Source: JAZKBN01 sp040388605 (GTDB lineage Bacteria > Bacteroidota > Bacteroidia > Cytophagales > Flexibacteraceae). From it: a stretch of 64,000 nt of DNA. The position numbers and the translations under genes are program-made. Each line of letters starts with the position of its first letter. Within the stretch, counting starts at the first letter, position 1. Positions 54,679 to 62,724 of this stretch are shown piece by piece. The stretch covers positions 57,349-121,348 of the forward strand of contig JAZKBN010000038.1 in the NCBI GenBank assembly GCA_040388605.1, read 5' to 3'. Below the pieces are notes generated by a model, which was given only the letters and a program-made list of their open reading frames with translations, had not been told where the DNA came from and did no database searches.

Positions 54679-54751
54679 AGCCTCCTGTCGGGATCGAACC
54701 AACGACCTATTGATTACAAGTCAATTGCTCTACCAGCTGAGCTAAGGAGGC
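54679..54751 (-). tRNA. tRNA-Thr (anticodon UGU)
   Basis: On the minus strand: acceptor GCCTCCT/AGGAGGC, D arm GCTC-AGCTGGTA-GAGC, anticodon arm TTGAC-TTGTAAT-then matching stem with TGT as anticodon, T arm GTTGG-TTCGATC-CCGAC. Discriminator T; CCA is not encoded. It is a normal-length (73 nt) class I tRNA and serves as a useful contrast to the two tRNA-like genes at 50432 and 51610. Confidence 0.96.
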
Positions 54752-54809
54752 CTTCCCTGTTCCGGAAAACGTGGTGCAAAGGTAATTAAAAATTAATTAC
54801 CCGCAAGTC

Positions 54810-57146
54810 CTATGCCTCAGAATTTGATAAATTTTTCAGCTGACTTTTCAGGTCTTTCAATTCACCTTCCAAAACGCTTACTTTTCCGGCAACTTCTTTA
54901 CGCAATGCATCTGCATTACGGCTGTTGCTGAAGAAAGCAAGGTTATTGTTCCAAAGGTGAATCTGGTTCTCCAGGTTGTTTATTTTCTTACGAAGCTGCA
55001 TTTCGGGGCTGTTGCTGTTACCGCCTCCGCCACCGCCGCCACGGTACTCTCCGCGGTTGCTGTGCTCATACCTGCGCGGACCATCGCCGCCGGCAGAACC
55101 TGCGCTTTGGTTATCCCTGCGCGGACCATCGAAGCTCCTGCGGGCACCTTGCGTTTCAGATTTGTATTTGCTGCGGTCAGCATCTGAAATAGATTCGCTG
55201 TTGGCTAGTAAATCAGAAATAGCTTTTTTGTAACGAGCCTGAATGGCATCAACATCTTTACGCTGTACAAAGCCGACGGCCATGTATTCGTCTGTTAATG
55301 CTTTTAATGTTTCAAGATCGCCGGTTTTATCGGCAGCATGCTGCTCAATTTGAGCTATGATATCCTGTCGCGCTTTCAGGTTTTCAGCATAATTGGTTTG
55401 TCCGCCGCCGCCGCTTGCAAATTTCTCGCGCTTACGCTCGAAAAAAGCATCAGTGGCTACTTTAAACCTGTCGAAAAGCGGGTTGCGCAGTTTAAAGGGC
55501 ACAGGTCCGGATGTTTCTTTCCATTGAGCCTGCAAATCTTTTATTGCTGCTGTTGCTGTATCCCAGTCTTCGCTGTCTTTAAGTGTTTCAGCCTGCTCAG
55601 TAAGCGTTTGAAGTGCTTTAAGGTTCTTGCGACGCTCAGCATCCAGATCTTTAAAGAACTTGGTTTTATCGGCGTAGAAACCGCGAACAATGCCTGTAAA
55701 GCGTTTGTTCAGGTCCGATGTTTTTTCCTTAGGAACAGGACCTATTGCTTTCCATTCCTGGTGCAGCGCATTCAGCTCCTCCGTTTGCTTATTCCAATCA
55801 TCAATGCGATCAGTTTTAATGCGCACAGCGGCTTCCATTTTTTCGAGAATGATGTTTTTGGCATCAAGGTTGGCTCCCTGCTCCGCAGAAAGCTTCTCGG
55901 TCATCTCACGGCGCTTGGTGTAAATGGTATCAGAAATAGCTTTGAATTTCTGCCAAAACGCTTCCTGGTCATCTTTATTTACAGGGCCAATACTTTTGTA
56001 TTCGTCATGCAGTTCATTAAGCTCCTTAAGCGCTTTGCTTATAGAAGTGTATTCCTGCAATTTCTCGGCGCGGGCAATTACATCAAGCTTGGCTTCTGTA
56101 TTTTTCCTGCGATCAAGTTCACGAAGCTCATTATAAATTGAGCGGTTATTATAAAACTTATCAAGCAATACGCCATAGCTGGCCGAAAGCTCACGATTTT
56201 TTGCTGCATCAGCAGGTCCGGCAGCTTTCCACTCTTCCTGAATTTTCTTCAGGGTGTTCATGCTGTTTCGGTTATCTTCGCCGTCTACCAAGGCACGCAG
56301 CTGATCAAGCAGGTTTGTCTTGGTCTTAAGCGCGGTTTCTTTATTCTTTTCCTGCTCCTGCATAAATGTGCGACGCTTGTCGCGCACCTGCCTATATATA
56401 TCTTCAAACTTATTACCCAGGTCATCCCTGCGGTATTTGAAATCATCAGGATTTCCGCCTTCCTCGGTATATTTTGCGAGTGCCGCTGCACGGTCACCTT
56501 CAAATATAGCATCGTATGCCTGGCGAATTTTGCCAAGGCTGCCGGTGTTTTTCAGGTAGCTTTGGTCTTTCAGAATTTGCTCAAGTGCGGTAACAAGACC
56601 GGCCCTGTCAAGGCTGTCGTAACCTCCAACCGGCTCAGCATGGTCAGCTTCTTCTTCACCTCCATCTTCGCTATGGTCAGCTTCTGCGCTTTCGCCTGAG
56701 GCTAAATCAGTTGAATAAACACCTTCAGTTACAATTGGTGTGGCGGCAACAGGCTCTTCAGCCGGAGCGTCCGAGGTGGTTTTTGATTCTGCAATCTCGG
56801 CAGATTCGTCTTCAAGTTCATGCATATGCGCAAGCTCAGCAACATAAGCTGCATTGCCTTCAGGGTCTTCGGCTCCGGCATCATCTGCAATGGCTGCCAA
56901 TTCAGCCTCGGGTGCTTCATCGGCAGAAACGCCTGCTGCTGCCATTAATTCCTGCAGTTTTCTGCGAGATTCCGCCAATTCATCTATCGTGTCATCGGCA
57001 GAAGCTTCTGATGCAGAAATATCTGCCCCGTTGCTGTCAGTGAATGAATTTCCTGACTCGGCAGTGCTGCCTGAATCAGTTGCCAAATTGTTTTCTTCCT
57101 GATCAGGAAGATTTTGGTTTTGTTGCTGTGTATCTGTGTTTTCCAT
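54810..57146 (-). CDS. DUF349 repeat protein with acidic N-terminus and Gly/Arg-rich tail
   Basis: 778 residues, soluble. Residues 1-190 are a low-complexity acidic region (Glu, Asp, Ala, Ser). Residues 190-660 hold about five to six DUF349 helical repeats, marked by EWKAAGPADAAKNRELSASY, EYKSIGPVNKDDQEAFWQKF, EWKAIGPVPKEKTSDLNKRF and QWKETSGPVPFKLRNPLFDRF. Residues 690-730 are rich in Arg and Gly (RRYEHSNRGEYRGGGGGGG). A final coiled coil (KKINNLENQIHLWNNN ... LEGELKDLKSQL) ends it. DUF349 proteins are widespread in Bacteroidota; their role is not clear. The Arg/Gly stretch hints at nucleic-acid binding, which is an inference. Confidence 0.9.
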   Translation of the reverse strand: MENTDTQQQNQNLPDQEENNLATDSGSTAESGNSFTDSNGADISASEASADDTIDELAESRRKLQELMAAAGVSADEAPEAELAAIADDAGAEDPEGNAAYVAELAHMHELEDESAEIAESKTTSDAPAEEPVAATPIVTEGVYSTDLASGESAEADHSEDGGEEEADHAEPVGGYDSLDRAGLVTALEQILKDQSYLKNTGSLGKIRQAYDAIFEGDRAAALAKYTEEGGNPDDFKYRRDDLGNKFEDIYRQVRDKRRTFMQEQEKNKETALKTKTNLLDQLRALVDGEDNRNSMNTLKKIQEEWKAAGPADAAKNRELSASYGVLLDKFYNNRSIYNELRELDRRKNTEAKLDVIARAEKLQEYTSISKALKELNELHDEYKSIGPVNKDDQEAFWQKFKAISDTIYTKRREMTEKLSAEQGANLDAKNIILEKMEAAVRIKTDRIDDWNKQTEELNALHQEWKAIGPVPKEKTSDLNKRFTGIVRGFYADKTKFFKDLDAERRKNLKALQTLTEQAETLKDSEDWDTATAAIKDLQAQWKETSGPVPFKLRNPLFDRFKVATDAFFERKREKFASGGGGQTNYAENLKARQDIIAQIEQHAADKTGDLETLKALTDEYMAVGFVQRKDVDAIQARYKKAISDLLANSESISDADRSKYKSETQGARRSFDGPRRDNQSAGSAGGDGPRRYEHSNRGEYRGGGGGGGNSNSPEMQLRKKINNLENQIHLWNNNLAFFSNSRNADALRKEVAGKVSVLEGELKDLKSQLKNLSNSEA

Positions 57147-57260
57147 GAAAAACTTTGGCCTTAGCCAACTCGGTGGTAATTACCGGAGGGTTACGTCTTT
57201 TTGTTCCTGATTTTGAATAAAGTCTGTAAAATTACAGTTTTTCCTGAAATATCGCCGTAA

Positions 57261-57821
57261 TTAATTCAAACGCGGGTCAATGGGATAATTAGCTAATTCT
57301 TTATACTTACCGCCCAATCTTAATAAGAGCGAGCGCCAAAGGGCTGCAGGTTCAATCTCAAGTAAATCTTCCGGTATATTTTTGCCTGTAATCCAGGTTT
57401 TTTCCTCGTATTCTTTATCAAGCTGGCCTGCTTGCCATCCTGAATAACCCAAAAAGAACCTGATTTGCCCGGGTTCAATTGGCTCAGATCGCAGTAATTC
57501 TTTTAACTGTTCAAAGCTTCCGCCTAAATAGAAGCCTTCGCCTATATATTCGCTTCCCTCCAAGGCAGGGCCCAAAGTATGAATATAGTGCAAAGTATTT
57601 TGTTCTACCGGGCCGCCTAAATATAGTGGCAATCCTGCTGTTGCCGGAAATACGGCCAATTCTGAAAGTACATCTTCAAGAACATGCTCAGTAGGCTTAT
57701 TCAGCACAAGGCCAAAAGAACCGCTTTCCTTATGATCACAAACAAGTATAACGCTTCGGTCAAAGTGACCGTCGTTCAGGAAGGGTTCCGAGATAAGTAA
57801 AACGCCTCTTTCAAGGTTCAT
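57261..57821 (-). CDS. YqgE/AlgH family protein
   Basis: 186 residues, the normal family length. Hallmarks are the N-terminal RGVLLISEPFLNDGHFDRSVILVCDHKESGSFGLVLNKP, then LYLGGPVEQNTLHYIHTL, and RFFLGYSGWQAGQLDKEYEEKTWI near the middle. AlgH relatives are soluble proteins of uncertain function, linked in some bacteria to alginate regulation, which is not implied here. It lies upstream of the DUF349 gene on the same strand, separated by 114 bases, and is divergent from pdxH. Confidence 0.94.
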   Translation of the reverse strand: MNLERGVLLISEPFLNDGHFDRSVILVCDHKESGSFGLVLNKPTEHVLEDVLSELAVFPATAGLPLYLGGPVEQNTLHYIHTLGPALEGSEYIGEGFYLGGSFEQLKELLRSEPIEPGQIRFFLGYSGWQAGQLDKEYEEKTWITGKNIPEDLLEIEPAALWRSLLLRLGGKYKELANYPIDPRLN

Positions 57822-57962
57822 AGCTGTAATTTGGCCATATATTTAAAGCCGGGCAACAACAATAGCGGGAAACTGCAAAATCTGCAAATAGTGATGCAAA
57901 AAATGCCGTTTTTTTATTTGAACCGGTAATCAGCTGAAAATTAATGTTTCCTACCTTTGGGT

Positions 57963-58661
57963 ATGCAAGAATTGAATAATCAAAGCAGCGACCCGAAAAC
58001 CGGTCCTAAAACTGAAGCCAAAAGTTCGGCAATTTCCGATTCAAGGAGGGAATATAAACTACAGCAGCTTAATGAGGCAGATATGAACCCTGACCCTATT
58101 ATTCAAATTAAGTTAATGATTGAAGGAGCCTTGCTTGGTGGTTTAAAAGATCCTACTGCTATGTGTATCAGTACTGTTTCGCCTGAAGGCCGGCCATCCG
58201 GCCGCATTGTGCTGCTTAAGGAAATTGACAGGGGGCTCGTATTTTATACCAATTATAAAAGTAAAAAAGGGCATGATTTGGAATTAAACCCGTTTGCTTC
58301 GGCCAACTTTTTCAGGGAAGATATTGAAAGCCAAATAAGGGTTGAAGGTCGCGTTGAAAAAACTTCTGCCGAGGAATCAGATGCTTATTTTGCTTCAAGG
58401 CCCTACGGGAGTAAAATAGGGGCCTGGGCATCGGCACAAAGCAATATTACGGAAAGCAGGGAAGCACTTGAAAAACAGGAAGCAGAAATTAAGCTTAAAT
58501 ACCCCGGCCCCGATGTTCCCCGGCCTGACCACTGGGGTGGCTACAGGCTCATTCCTGATTACTTTGAGTTTTGGCAGGGCAGGCCGTCTCGCCTGCACGA
58601 CAGAATTGCGTACAGGAAAAATGGAGACGGAACATGGTCTATGTTCCGGTTAGCTCCGTGA
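57963..58661 (+). CDS. pdxH: pyridoxamine 5'-phosphate oxidase
   Basis: 232 residues from the ATG at 57963; an upstream TTG at 57957 overlaps a possible -7 element and is unlikely. The enzyme oxidises PNP and PMP to pyridoxal 5'-phosphate with FMN. Motifs are RREYKLQQLNEADMNPDPIIQ, AMCISTVSPEGRPSGRIVLLKEI, VFYTNYKSKKGHDLELNPFASANFF (FMN binding), RPYGSKIGAWASAQS and the C-terminal FEFWQGRPSRLHDRIAYRK then NGDGTWSMFRLAP. TACCTTTG at 57952-57959 would put transcription start almost at the ATG, a possible leaderless message. Confidence 0.96.
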   Translation: MQELNNQSSDPKTGPKTEAKSSAISDSRREYKLQQLNEADMNPDPIIQIKLMIEGALLGGLKDPTAMCISTVSPEGRPSGRIVLLKEIDRGLVFYTNYKSKKGHDLELNPFASANFFREDIESQIRVEGRVEKTSAEESDAYFASRPYGSKIGAWASAQSNITESREALEKQEAEIKLKYPGPDVPRPDHWGGYRLIPDYFEFWQGRPSRLHDRIAYRKNGDGTWSMFRLAP

Positions 58662-58719
58662 GCAACATATTGTGCTTATTCGTCCTGGTATTGTTAAGAT
58701 TGAAGTTTTTACTGCTTAC

Positions 58720-59445
58720 TTATATCAGGCAATCCAGGTTATTTACGCCAACTTTTCTTTCAACATTAAAACCTTCACCATAAGTAACGCCTATTGCATG
58801 GCCATATTCCATTGCCCTGCCTTCAATAAATTTTAAAAAATTGCTGCCGCTTATATATGTTTCGGGCTCGGTGCTGTTCGGGTTAAAAAACTGGCTGCCA
58901 TAAGCCAAAATCGATTCCTTTTTCTTCTCCCAAACCTCGGTAATATCAATCACAAAATCAGGAGTTATATGCCTGTCCTGAATGTACCTGTAAACCACTT
59001 TTGGCCTCCAGGCCTGCTGAGCTGAACCGTCCGGACCTAGGGTTTCAATTTTTGCCAAGCCTGACAGAAAGCAGGCCTCACTTACCAGGGTCCCTCCCCT
59101 GCCATGGTCTGTATGTCGATCATAAAGGGCATTTGCAATTACAATTTCAGGTCGGTATTGCCTGATTTTTGCTATCAATGCCAATTTATGGGCTTCATCG
59201 ATATTGAAAAAACCGTCCCTGAATTCCATATTTTCCCTTACCGAAAGGCCAAGTATTTTACCTGCAGCTTCCGCCTCGCTGTCCCTGATTTCAGCAGTTC
59301 CACGTGTGCCTAGCTCTCCACGGGTAAGGTCAATAATACCAACCTTTTGCCCGAGGGCCACATGTTTAAGTATGGTGCCTGCGCAACCAAGCTCAGCATC
59401 ATCAGGGTGTGCGGCAAAAACAAGGATGTGTAAATATTCGGTCAT
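58720..59445 (-). CDS. bshB1: bacillithiol biosynthesis deacetylase BshB1
   Basis: 241 residues, LmbE/PIG-L-fold zinc deacetylase. The motif FAAHPDDAELGCAGT supplies the zinc ligands and base (HPDD). TRGELGTRG, EFRDGFF and RHTDHGRGGTLVSEACFLSGL (HxDH) match the BshB1 subfamily. It removes the acetyl group from GlcNAc-malate in bacillithiol synthesis. The length fits. A glycosyltransferase gene ends 8 bases upstream on the same strand, so the two are likely one operon, but that gene does not look like BshA. Convergent with pdxH. Confidence 0.95.
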   Translation of the reverse strand: MTEYLHILVFAAHPDDAELGCAGTILKHVALGQKVGIIDLTRGELGTRGTAEIRDSEAEAAGKILGLSVRENMEFRDGFFNIDEAHKLALIAKIRQYRPEIVIANALYDRHTDHGRGGTLVSEACFLSGLAKIETLGPDGSAQQAWRPKVVYRYIQDRHITPDFVIDITEVWEKKKESILAYGSQFFNPNSTEPETYISGSNFLKFIEGRAMEYGHAIGVTYGEGFNVERKVGVNNLDCLI

Positions 59446-59453
59446 GGGTGTTC

Positions 59454-60506
59454 TTATTTTTTTGTACGGTCAGCAAACAGCTCCTCATAGAACTCAAAAT
59501 AATGCCTTGCTGTTTCTTCAAAGTAAAAATCCATGGCACTTATAAGCGTATTCTGCTTAACGTTATTACGCTTATGCGCTTCAAATTTTAACTCCTGCTC
59601 CAGTAATACCAATGCTTCACGTGCCGTACTGAAAGTGCGGGTTGTAGCGGTTGCATAATCACGTACACCTTGTATATCAGATGCAAGTGTTGGTACACCG
59701 CAGCTATGGGCTGCCAACATCGGGCTTGATGGTCCGGCATGCAGGGCAGGCATAAAATGAATATCAGCTTTACCGAAAACAGTCATTAGACTTTCATAAT
59801 CTTCAGCCTTGGCAAAAGCTGCATTTTCACAGCCTTCAATCATTTCCTCGGCAATTCTCCGGTTTCCGCCTGTTTTAAAAACCCAGTCCGGAAAAATGCC
59901 GGCTGCAGCCTGAACAACATCCTTCCAGGTGTGAATGTCCGTATCTTTGTCTGCATAAGTATAAATATGGCGGCTGTGGCCTGCGGTTACAGGTTTTAAA
60001 TACGCAGCGTTACTGTGTATTCCCGGCAAAATAAATTTAACCTTCGCTTTAGGAAACAGCTTGCGGAAATCTTCTGCCTCTTCAGAATTATGAATTATTA
60101 TGCCGTCGAACTTTTTCAAAGCAGCCAACCTGCGCGATGCCAATGCTTTTAAGCGGAGATTTCGGGCGTTTTCAGGCAGGTAAGCTTGCAGGTTGCGATG
60201 TAAGGTTGCCACTTTAATAATTTTATCGCTTAAACCTTCACCTAAAACATAATGTTGTTCAGGAAACAGGTAATGAATAAGATCACCTTTGCGGGCCCTT
60301 TTCCATAACGAAATCTCGAAAAGGGACATGTTTATTCGCCTTCCGAAAGTATGTATTTGCTTACCTGAAAAGGGCAAACTATCTGCATCAGCAGGGTTTT
60401 CTGATAAAAAGGGCATCAGTAAATCATAAGCAAAAAAGGCCCCGGGCATTGGATGCCGGAAACCTGCGATGATTATTGAGCCGTTATCCGGAGATTGTTC
60501 AGGCAT
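59454..60506 (-). CDS. glycosyltransferase-like protein
   Basis: 350 residues from the ATG at 60506. A start at 60587 would add 27 residues that do not look like the family, and would cover an infC promoter element, so it is less likely. The protein resembles GT-B fold enzymes: KKFDGIIIHNSEEAEDFRKLFPKAKVKFILPGIHS in the first domain, and FGKADIHFMPALHAGPSSPMLAAHSCGVPTLASDI in the second, which contains the usual donor-site region. The EX7E motif is not clear. It probably acts in the cytoplasm. Donor and acceptor are unknown. The gene is directly followed by bshB1. Confidence 0.8.
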   Translation of the reverse strand: MPEQSPDNGSIIIAGFRHPMPGAFFAYDLLMPFLSENPADADSLPFSGKQIHTFGRRINMSLFEISLWKRARKGDLIHYLFPEQHYVLGEGLSDKIIKVATLHRNLQAYLPENARNLRLKALASRRLAALKKFDGIIIHNSEEAEDFRKLFPKAKVKFILPGIHSNAAYLKPVTAGHSRHIYTYADKDTDIHTWKDVVQAAAGIFPDWVFKTGGNRRIAEEMIEGCENAAFAKAEDYESLMTVFGKADIHFMPALHAGPSSPMLAAHSCGVPTLASDIQGVRDYATATTRTFSTAREALVLLEQELKFEAHKRNNVKQNTLISAMDFYFEETARHYFEFYEELFADRTKK

Positions 60507-60556
60507 TTTGCCGGTTATTATATTATCCCGGTTCAGCAAATATAAAATATAATTTG

Positions 60557-60564
60557 TACATTTG
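60557..60564 (+). promoter_or_regulatory. TAnnTTTG -7 element upstream of infC
   Basis: TACATTTG fits the Bacteroidota -7 consensus, about 57 bases before the infC start. No clear TTTG -33 element is found at 20 bp. Confidence 0.45.
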
Positions 60565-60609
60565 CCTTTGAAACCGCTTAAGTTCATATTATTGGGCTAT
60601 AATTAAAAA

Positions 60610-60615
60610 AGGAGG
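60610..60615 (+). promoter_or_regulatory. strong Shine-Dalgarno site before infC
   Basis: AAAAAAGGAGG ends at 60615, five bases before ATC at 60621 and eight before ATA at 60624. Such a site is rare in this window, where other genes show none, and it decides the infC start. Confidence 0.75.
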
Positions 60616-60620
60616 CAGCT

Positions 60621-61178
60621 ATCATAAAACCCAGATACCCCGGACCGCCGCGCGGCAGACCGGAAGAACCATACAGAATTAATGAGCGCATACGCGGAGT
60701 GAGCAATGTTCGCCTTGTTGGTGAAAACATTGAGCCCGGCGTGTATACTGTTCAGCAGGCAATAGAAATAGCAAGGGCTCAAAACCTTGATCTCGTGGAA
60801 ATTGCAACTACTGCTGATCCGCCCGTTTGTCGTGTAGTGGATTATTCCAAGTTCAAGTACGAACAGAAGAAGAAGCAAAAGGAAATTAAAGCCAAAGCCC
60901 ACAAGGTAGTGGTTAAAGAAATCCGGTTCGGCCCTAATACCGACGACCATGACTTCGACTTCAAGTTGAAACATGCCGAAAATTTCCTGAAAGAAGGAGA
61001 TAAAATAAAGGCATACGTTCACTTCGTTGGCCGCAGCATCGTGTTTAAAGAACGCGGTGAATTCCTGCTCCTCCGTTTCGCACAGGCTTTGGAAGAATGG
61101 GCTAAAGTTGACCAGTTACCCAAGCTCGAAGGAAAACGAATGTTCCTTATGCTTTCGCCCAAAGCGGTGAAAAAATAA
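60621..61178 (+). CDS. infC: translation initiation factor IF-3 with non-ATG start
   Basis: Reading from ATC at 60621 (or ATA at 60624) gives about 185 residues: IKPRYPGPPRGRPEEPYRIN, then ERIRGVSNVRLVGENIEPGVYTVQQAIEIARAQNLDLVEI. The first Met codon in the frame (60699, 159 residues in the shorter version) would delete the RIN-ERIRG motif of the N-domain, so it is rejected. The C-domain has VKEIRFGPNTDDHDFDFKLKHAENFL, RSIVFKERGEFLLLRF and GKRMFLMLSPK. IF-3 binds the 30S subunit and rejects bad start codons; infC genes with AUU or similar starts control themselves this way in other bacteria. A strong Shine-Dalgarno site lies 5 bases upstream. First gene of infC-rpmI-rplT. Confidence 0.93.
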   Translation: MIKPRYPGPPRGRPEEPYRINERIRGVSNVRLVGENIEPGVYTVQQAIEIARAQNLDLVEIATTADPPVCRVVDYSKFKYEQKKKQKEIKAKAHKVVVKEIRFGPNTDDHDFDFKLKHAENFLKEGDKIKAYVHFVGRSIVFKERGEFLLLRFAQALEEWAKVDQLPKLEGKRMFLMLSPKAVKK

Positions 61179-61266
61179 GAAGCCGTTTATTCCGGGCCAT
61201 GGTTATAACAATTGCATGCTGAGACTTATTCATCAGCGCAATTGCATAAATACAGAATTACCCTGG

Positions 61267-61290
61267 GCAGCTTATTTAAAGCTGCTTTTT
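61267..61290 (+). terminator. hairpin between infC and rpmI
   Basis: GCAGCTT and AAGCTGC (7 bp, 5-base loop) are followed by TTTTT. Lying inside a conserved operon, it may act as a partial terminator or attenuator of rpmI-rplT. Confidence 0.65.
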
Positions 61291-61379
61291 GTTGCTTATA
61301 AGCAAAGGGCGGTTCTTCAGAGAGCATTCAGCAATCAAATATATTTCCTTAACGTTCATTCATAAATTACCCTTACGCA

Positions 61380-61571
61380 ATGCCCAAAATAAAAACCAAA
61401 TCGGGTGCTAAGAAGCGTTTCGCGCTTACGGGTACCGGCAAAATAAAGCGCAAGCACGCTTTCAAAAGCCATATCCTGACCAAGAAATCTACTAAGCGCA
61501 AACGCAACCTTACTCACAGCGGCCTGGTATCTGAAGCAGACCAAAAAAGAGTAAGCTTAATGCTTGCATAA
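61380..61571 (+). CDS. rpmI: 50S ribosomal protein L35 (bL35)
   Basis: 63 residues, full length: MPKIKTKSGAKKRFALTGTGKIKRKHAFKSHILTKKSTKRKRNL then the standard C-terminus. It is strongly basic and part of the large ribosomal subunit. It lies between infC and rplT in the conserved order. A gap of 201 bases separates it from infC and contains a hairpin with a T run. Confidence 0.97.
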   Translation: MPKIKTKSGAKKRFALTGTGKIKRKHAFKSHILTKKSTKRKRNLTHSGLVSEADQKRVSLMLA

Positions 61572-61574
61572 TTT

Positions 61575-61730
61575 GCCCCAAAGCAAATTACCCGGGGCCT
61601 TTGCAGGTTAGCCTCTAAATAAAACCTGTATTTGTCGGTATATAACCGGCAGGTTCAAATGTTAAACCCGGTGTAATGGCATCCAAGAGCAGCATAAACC
61701 CTGCCGCCTTGCTCCAAAAAACAGAATAAA
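61575..61730 (+). promoter_or_regulatory. structured spacer between rpmI and rplT
   Basis: GCCCC/GGGGC (61576-61600) and AACCTG...CAGGTT with an inner CGGT/ACCG pairing (61624-61656) can form hairpins. In other bacteria L20 represses this operon by binding leader RNA; a similar role here is an inference. Confidence 0.35.
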
Positions 61731-61732
61731 CA

Positions 61733-62077
61733 ATGCCAAGAAGTGTCAATTCCGTAGCCTCAAGGGCGAGGAGAAAAAAAATATTAGAACTTGCAAAAGG
61801 CTATTTCGGCCGTCGCAAGAACGTTTGGACAGTAGCGAAAAATGCTGTTGAAAAAGGCCTTGGATACGCATACCGCGACCGTAAAGCCAAAAAACGTAAT
61901 TTCCGCGCCATTTGGGTGCAACGTATTAATGCAGGCGCACGCCAGCATGGCCTTAGCTACAGCCGCCTGATAAACAAGCTTACTGTAGCCGGTGTTGAAC
62001 TGAACCGTAAGGTACTCGCCGATTTAGCCATGAATCATCCCGAAGCTTTCAAAGCCGTGGTTGACAAGGTGAAATAA
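61733..62077 (+). CDS. rplT: 50S ribosomal protein L20 (bL20)
   Basis: 114 residues, normal length: MPRSVNSVASRARRKKILELAKGYFGRRKNVWTVAKNAVEKGLGYAYRDRKAKKRNFRAIWVQRINAGARQHGLSYSRLINKL. Positively charged N-terminal extension and C-terminal globular domain are both present. L20 is an early assembly protein of the large subunit and in several bacteria represses its own operon. A strong terminator follows at 62111. Confidence 0.97.
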   Translation: MPRSVNSVASRARRKKILELAKGYFGRRKNVWTVAKNAVEKGLGYAYRDRKAKKRNFRAIWVQRINAGARQHGLSYSRLINKLTVAGVELNRKVLADLAMNHPEAFKAVVDKVK

Positions 62078-62106
62078 ATCGCCAAAAAAGATAGCTGAAT
62101 ATTTGC

Positions 62107-62133
62107 AAAGCCCCGCTCTTAAGCGGGGTTTTG
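62107..62133 (+). terminator. terminator of the infC-rpmI-rplT unit
   Basis: CCCCGCT and AGCGGGG (62111-62128, 4-base loop) with flanking AAAG/TTTTG form a strong hairpin 33 bases after the rplT stop. Confidence 0.85.
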
Positions 62134-62331
62134 CGTTTATAGGGTTCCTTGAAATTAACCAATCAGATGAAGGTACCGGCGTTTCAGCTTGTAAAAAAGC
62201 CGGGTGGTTCAATAAACTGTCGGCAGTTAATTTTTGACTTGTAAATTTCCGGCATTTGATTAACATTGGTCATTATTGTAACGGCAAATGCGGCTTGAGG
62301 AATGTTATATATGCTTTCATGATTAAGAGGA

Positions 62332-62724
62332 ATGATAAACCGGGCTTCTGTATATAAAATCATAAACTTTGCCATAGCTGCCGTATGGCTCATAAACGGA
62401 CTTTTTTGCAAAGTTCTTAACCTTGTACCCAGGCACCGATTAATTGTTGCGGAAATTCTGGGCGAAGCCCATGCCACCCTGCTTACAACACTAATAGGTG
62501 TTTCAGAGGTTCTCATGTCGGTTTGGATACTGAGTGCAATCAAGCCGAAGTATGCAGCCCTTGCAACCATTACCCTTGTGCTCTTAATGAATATTTTAGA
62601 GTTCATTCTTGCACCGGGCTTACTTCTTTTCGGCAGGCTGAACGCCTTGGTTGCAGTAGCTTTTGCCTTTCTTGTTTACTACAATAAGTTTCATATAAAT
62701 AAACCTGCAGGGGCAGTACACTAA
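62332..62724 (+). CDS. DoxX-like family membrane protein
   Basis: 130 residues with four transmembrane helices: INFAIAAVWLINGLFCKVLNLVPRHRLIVAEIL then TLLTTLIGVSEVLMSVWILSAI, YAALATITLVLLMNILEFILAPGLLLFG and LVAVAFAFLVYY. The GLFCK loop and the PRHRLIVAEILG segment fit the DoxX-like group (sometimes listed as DoxX_3). The function is unsettled. Its stop overlaps the start of the DUF2071 gene (TAATG at 62722-62726), so the two are translationally coupled. First gene of a three-gene unit. Confidence 0.85.
   Translation: MINRASVYKIINFAIAAVWLINGLFCKVLNLVPRHRLIVAEILGEAHATLLTTLIGVSEVLMSVWILSAIKPKYAALATITLVLLMNILEFILAPGLLLFGRLNALVAVAFAFLVYYNKFHINKPAGAVH

Noticed and set aside
55338..56141. 267-codon frame antisense to the DUF349 gene
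   Set aside because: Phe/Leu/Cys-rich shadow of helical repeats on the other strand.
59454..60506. BshA as identity of the glycosyltransferase next to bshB1
   Set aside because: The N-terminal motif of BshA (GITCYPTYGGSG-like) and the EX7E segment are not seen; adjacency alone is not enough.
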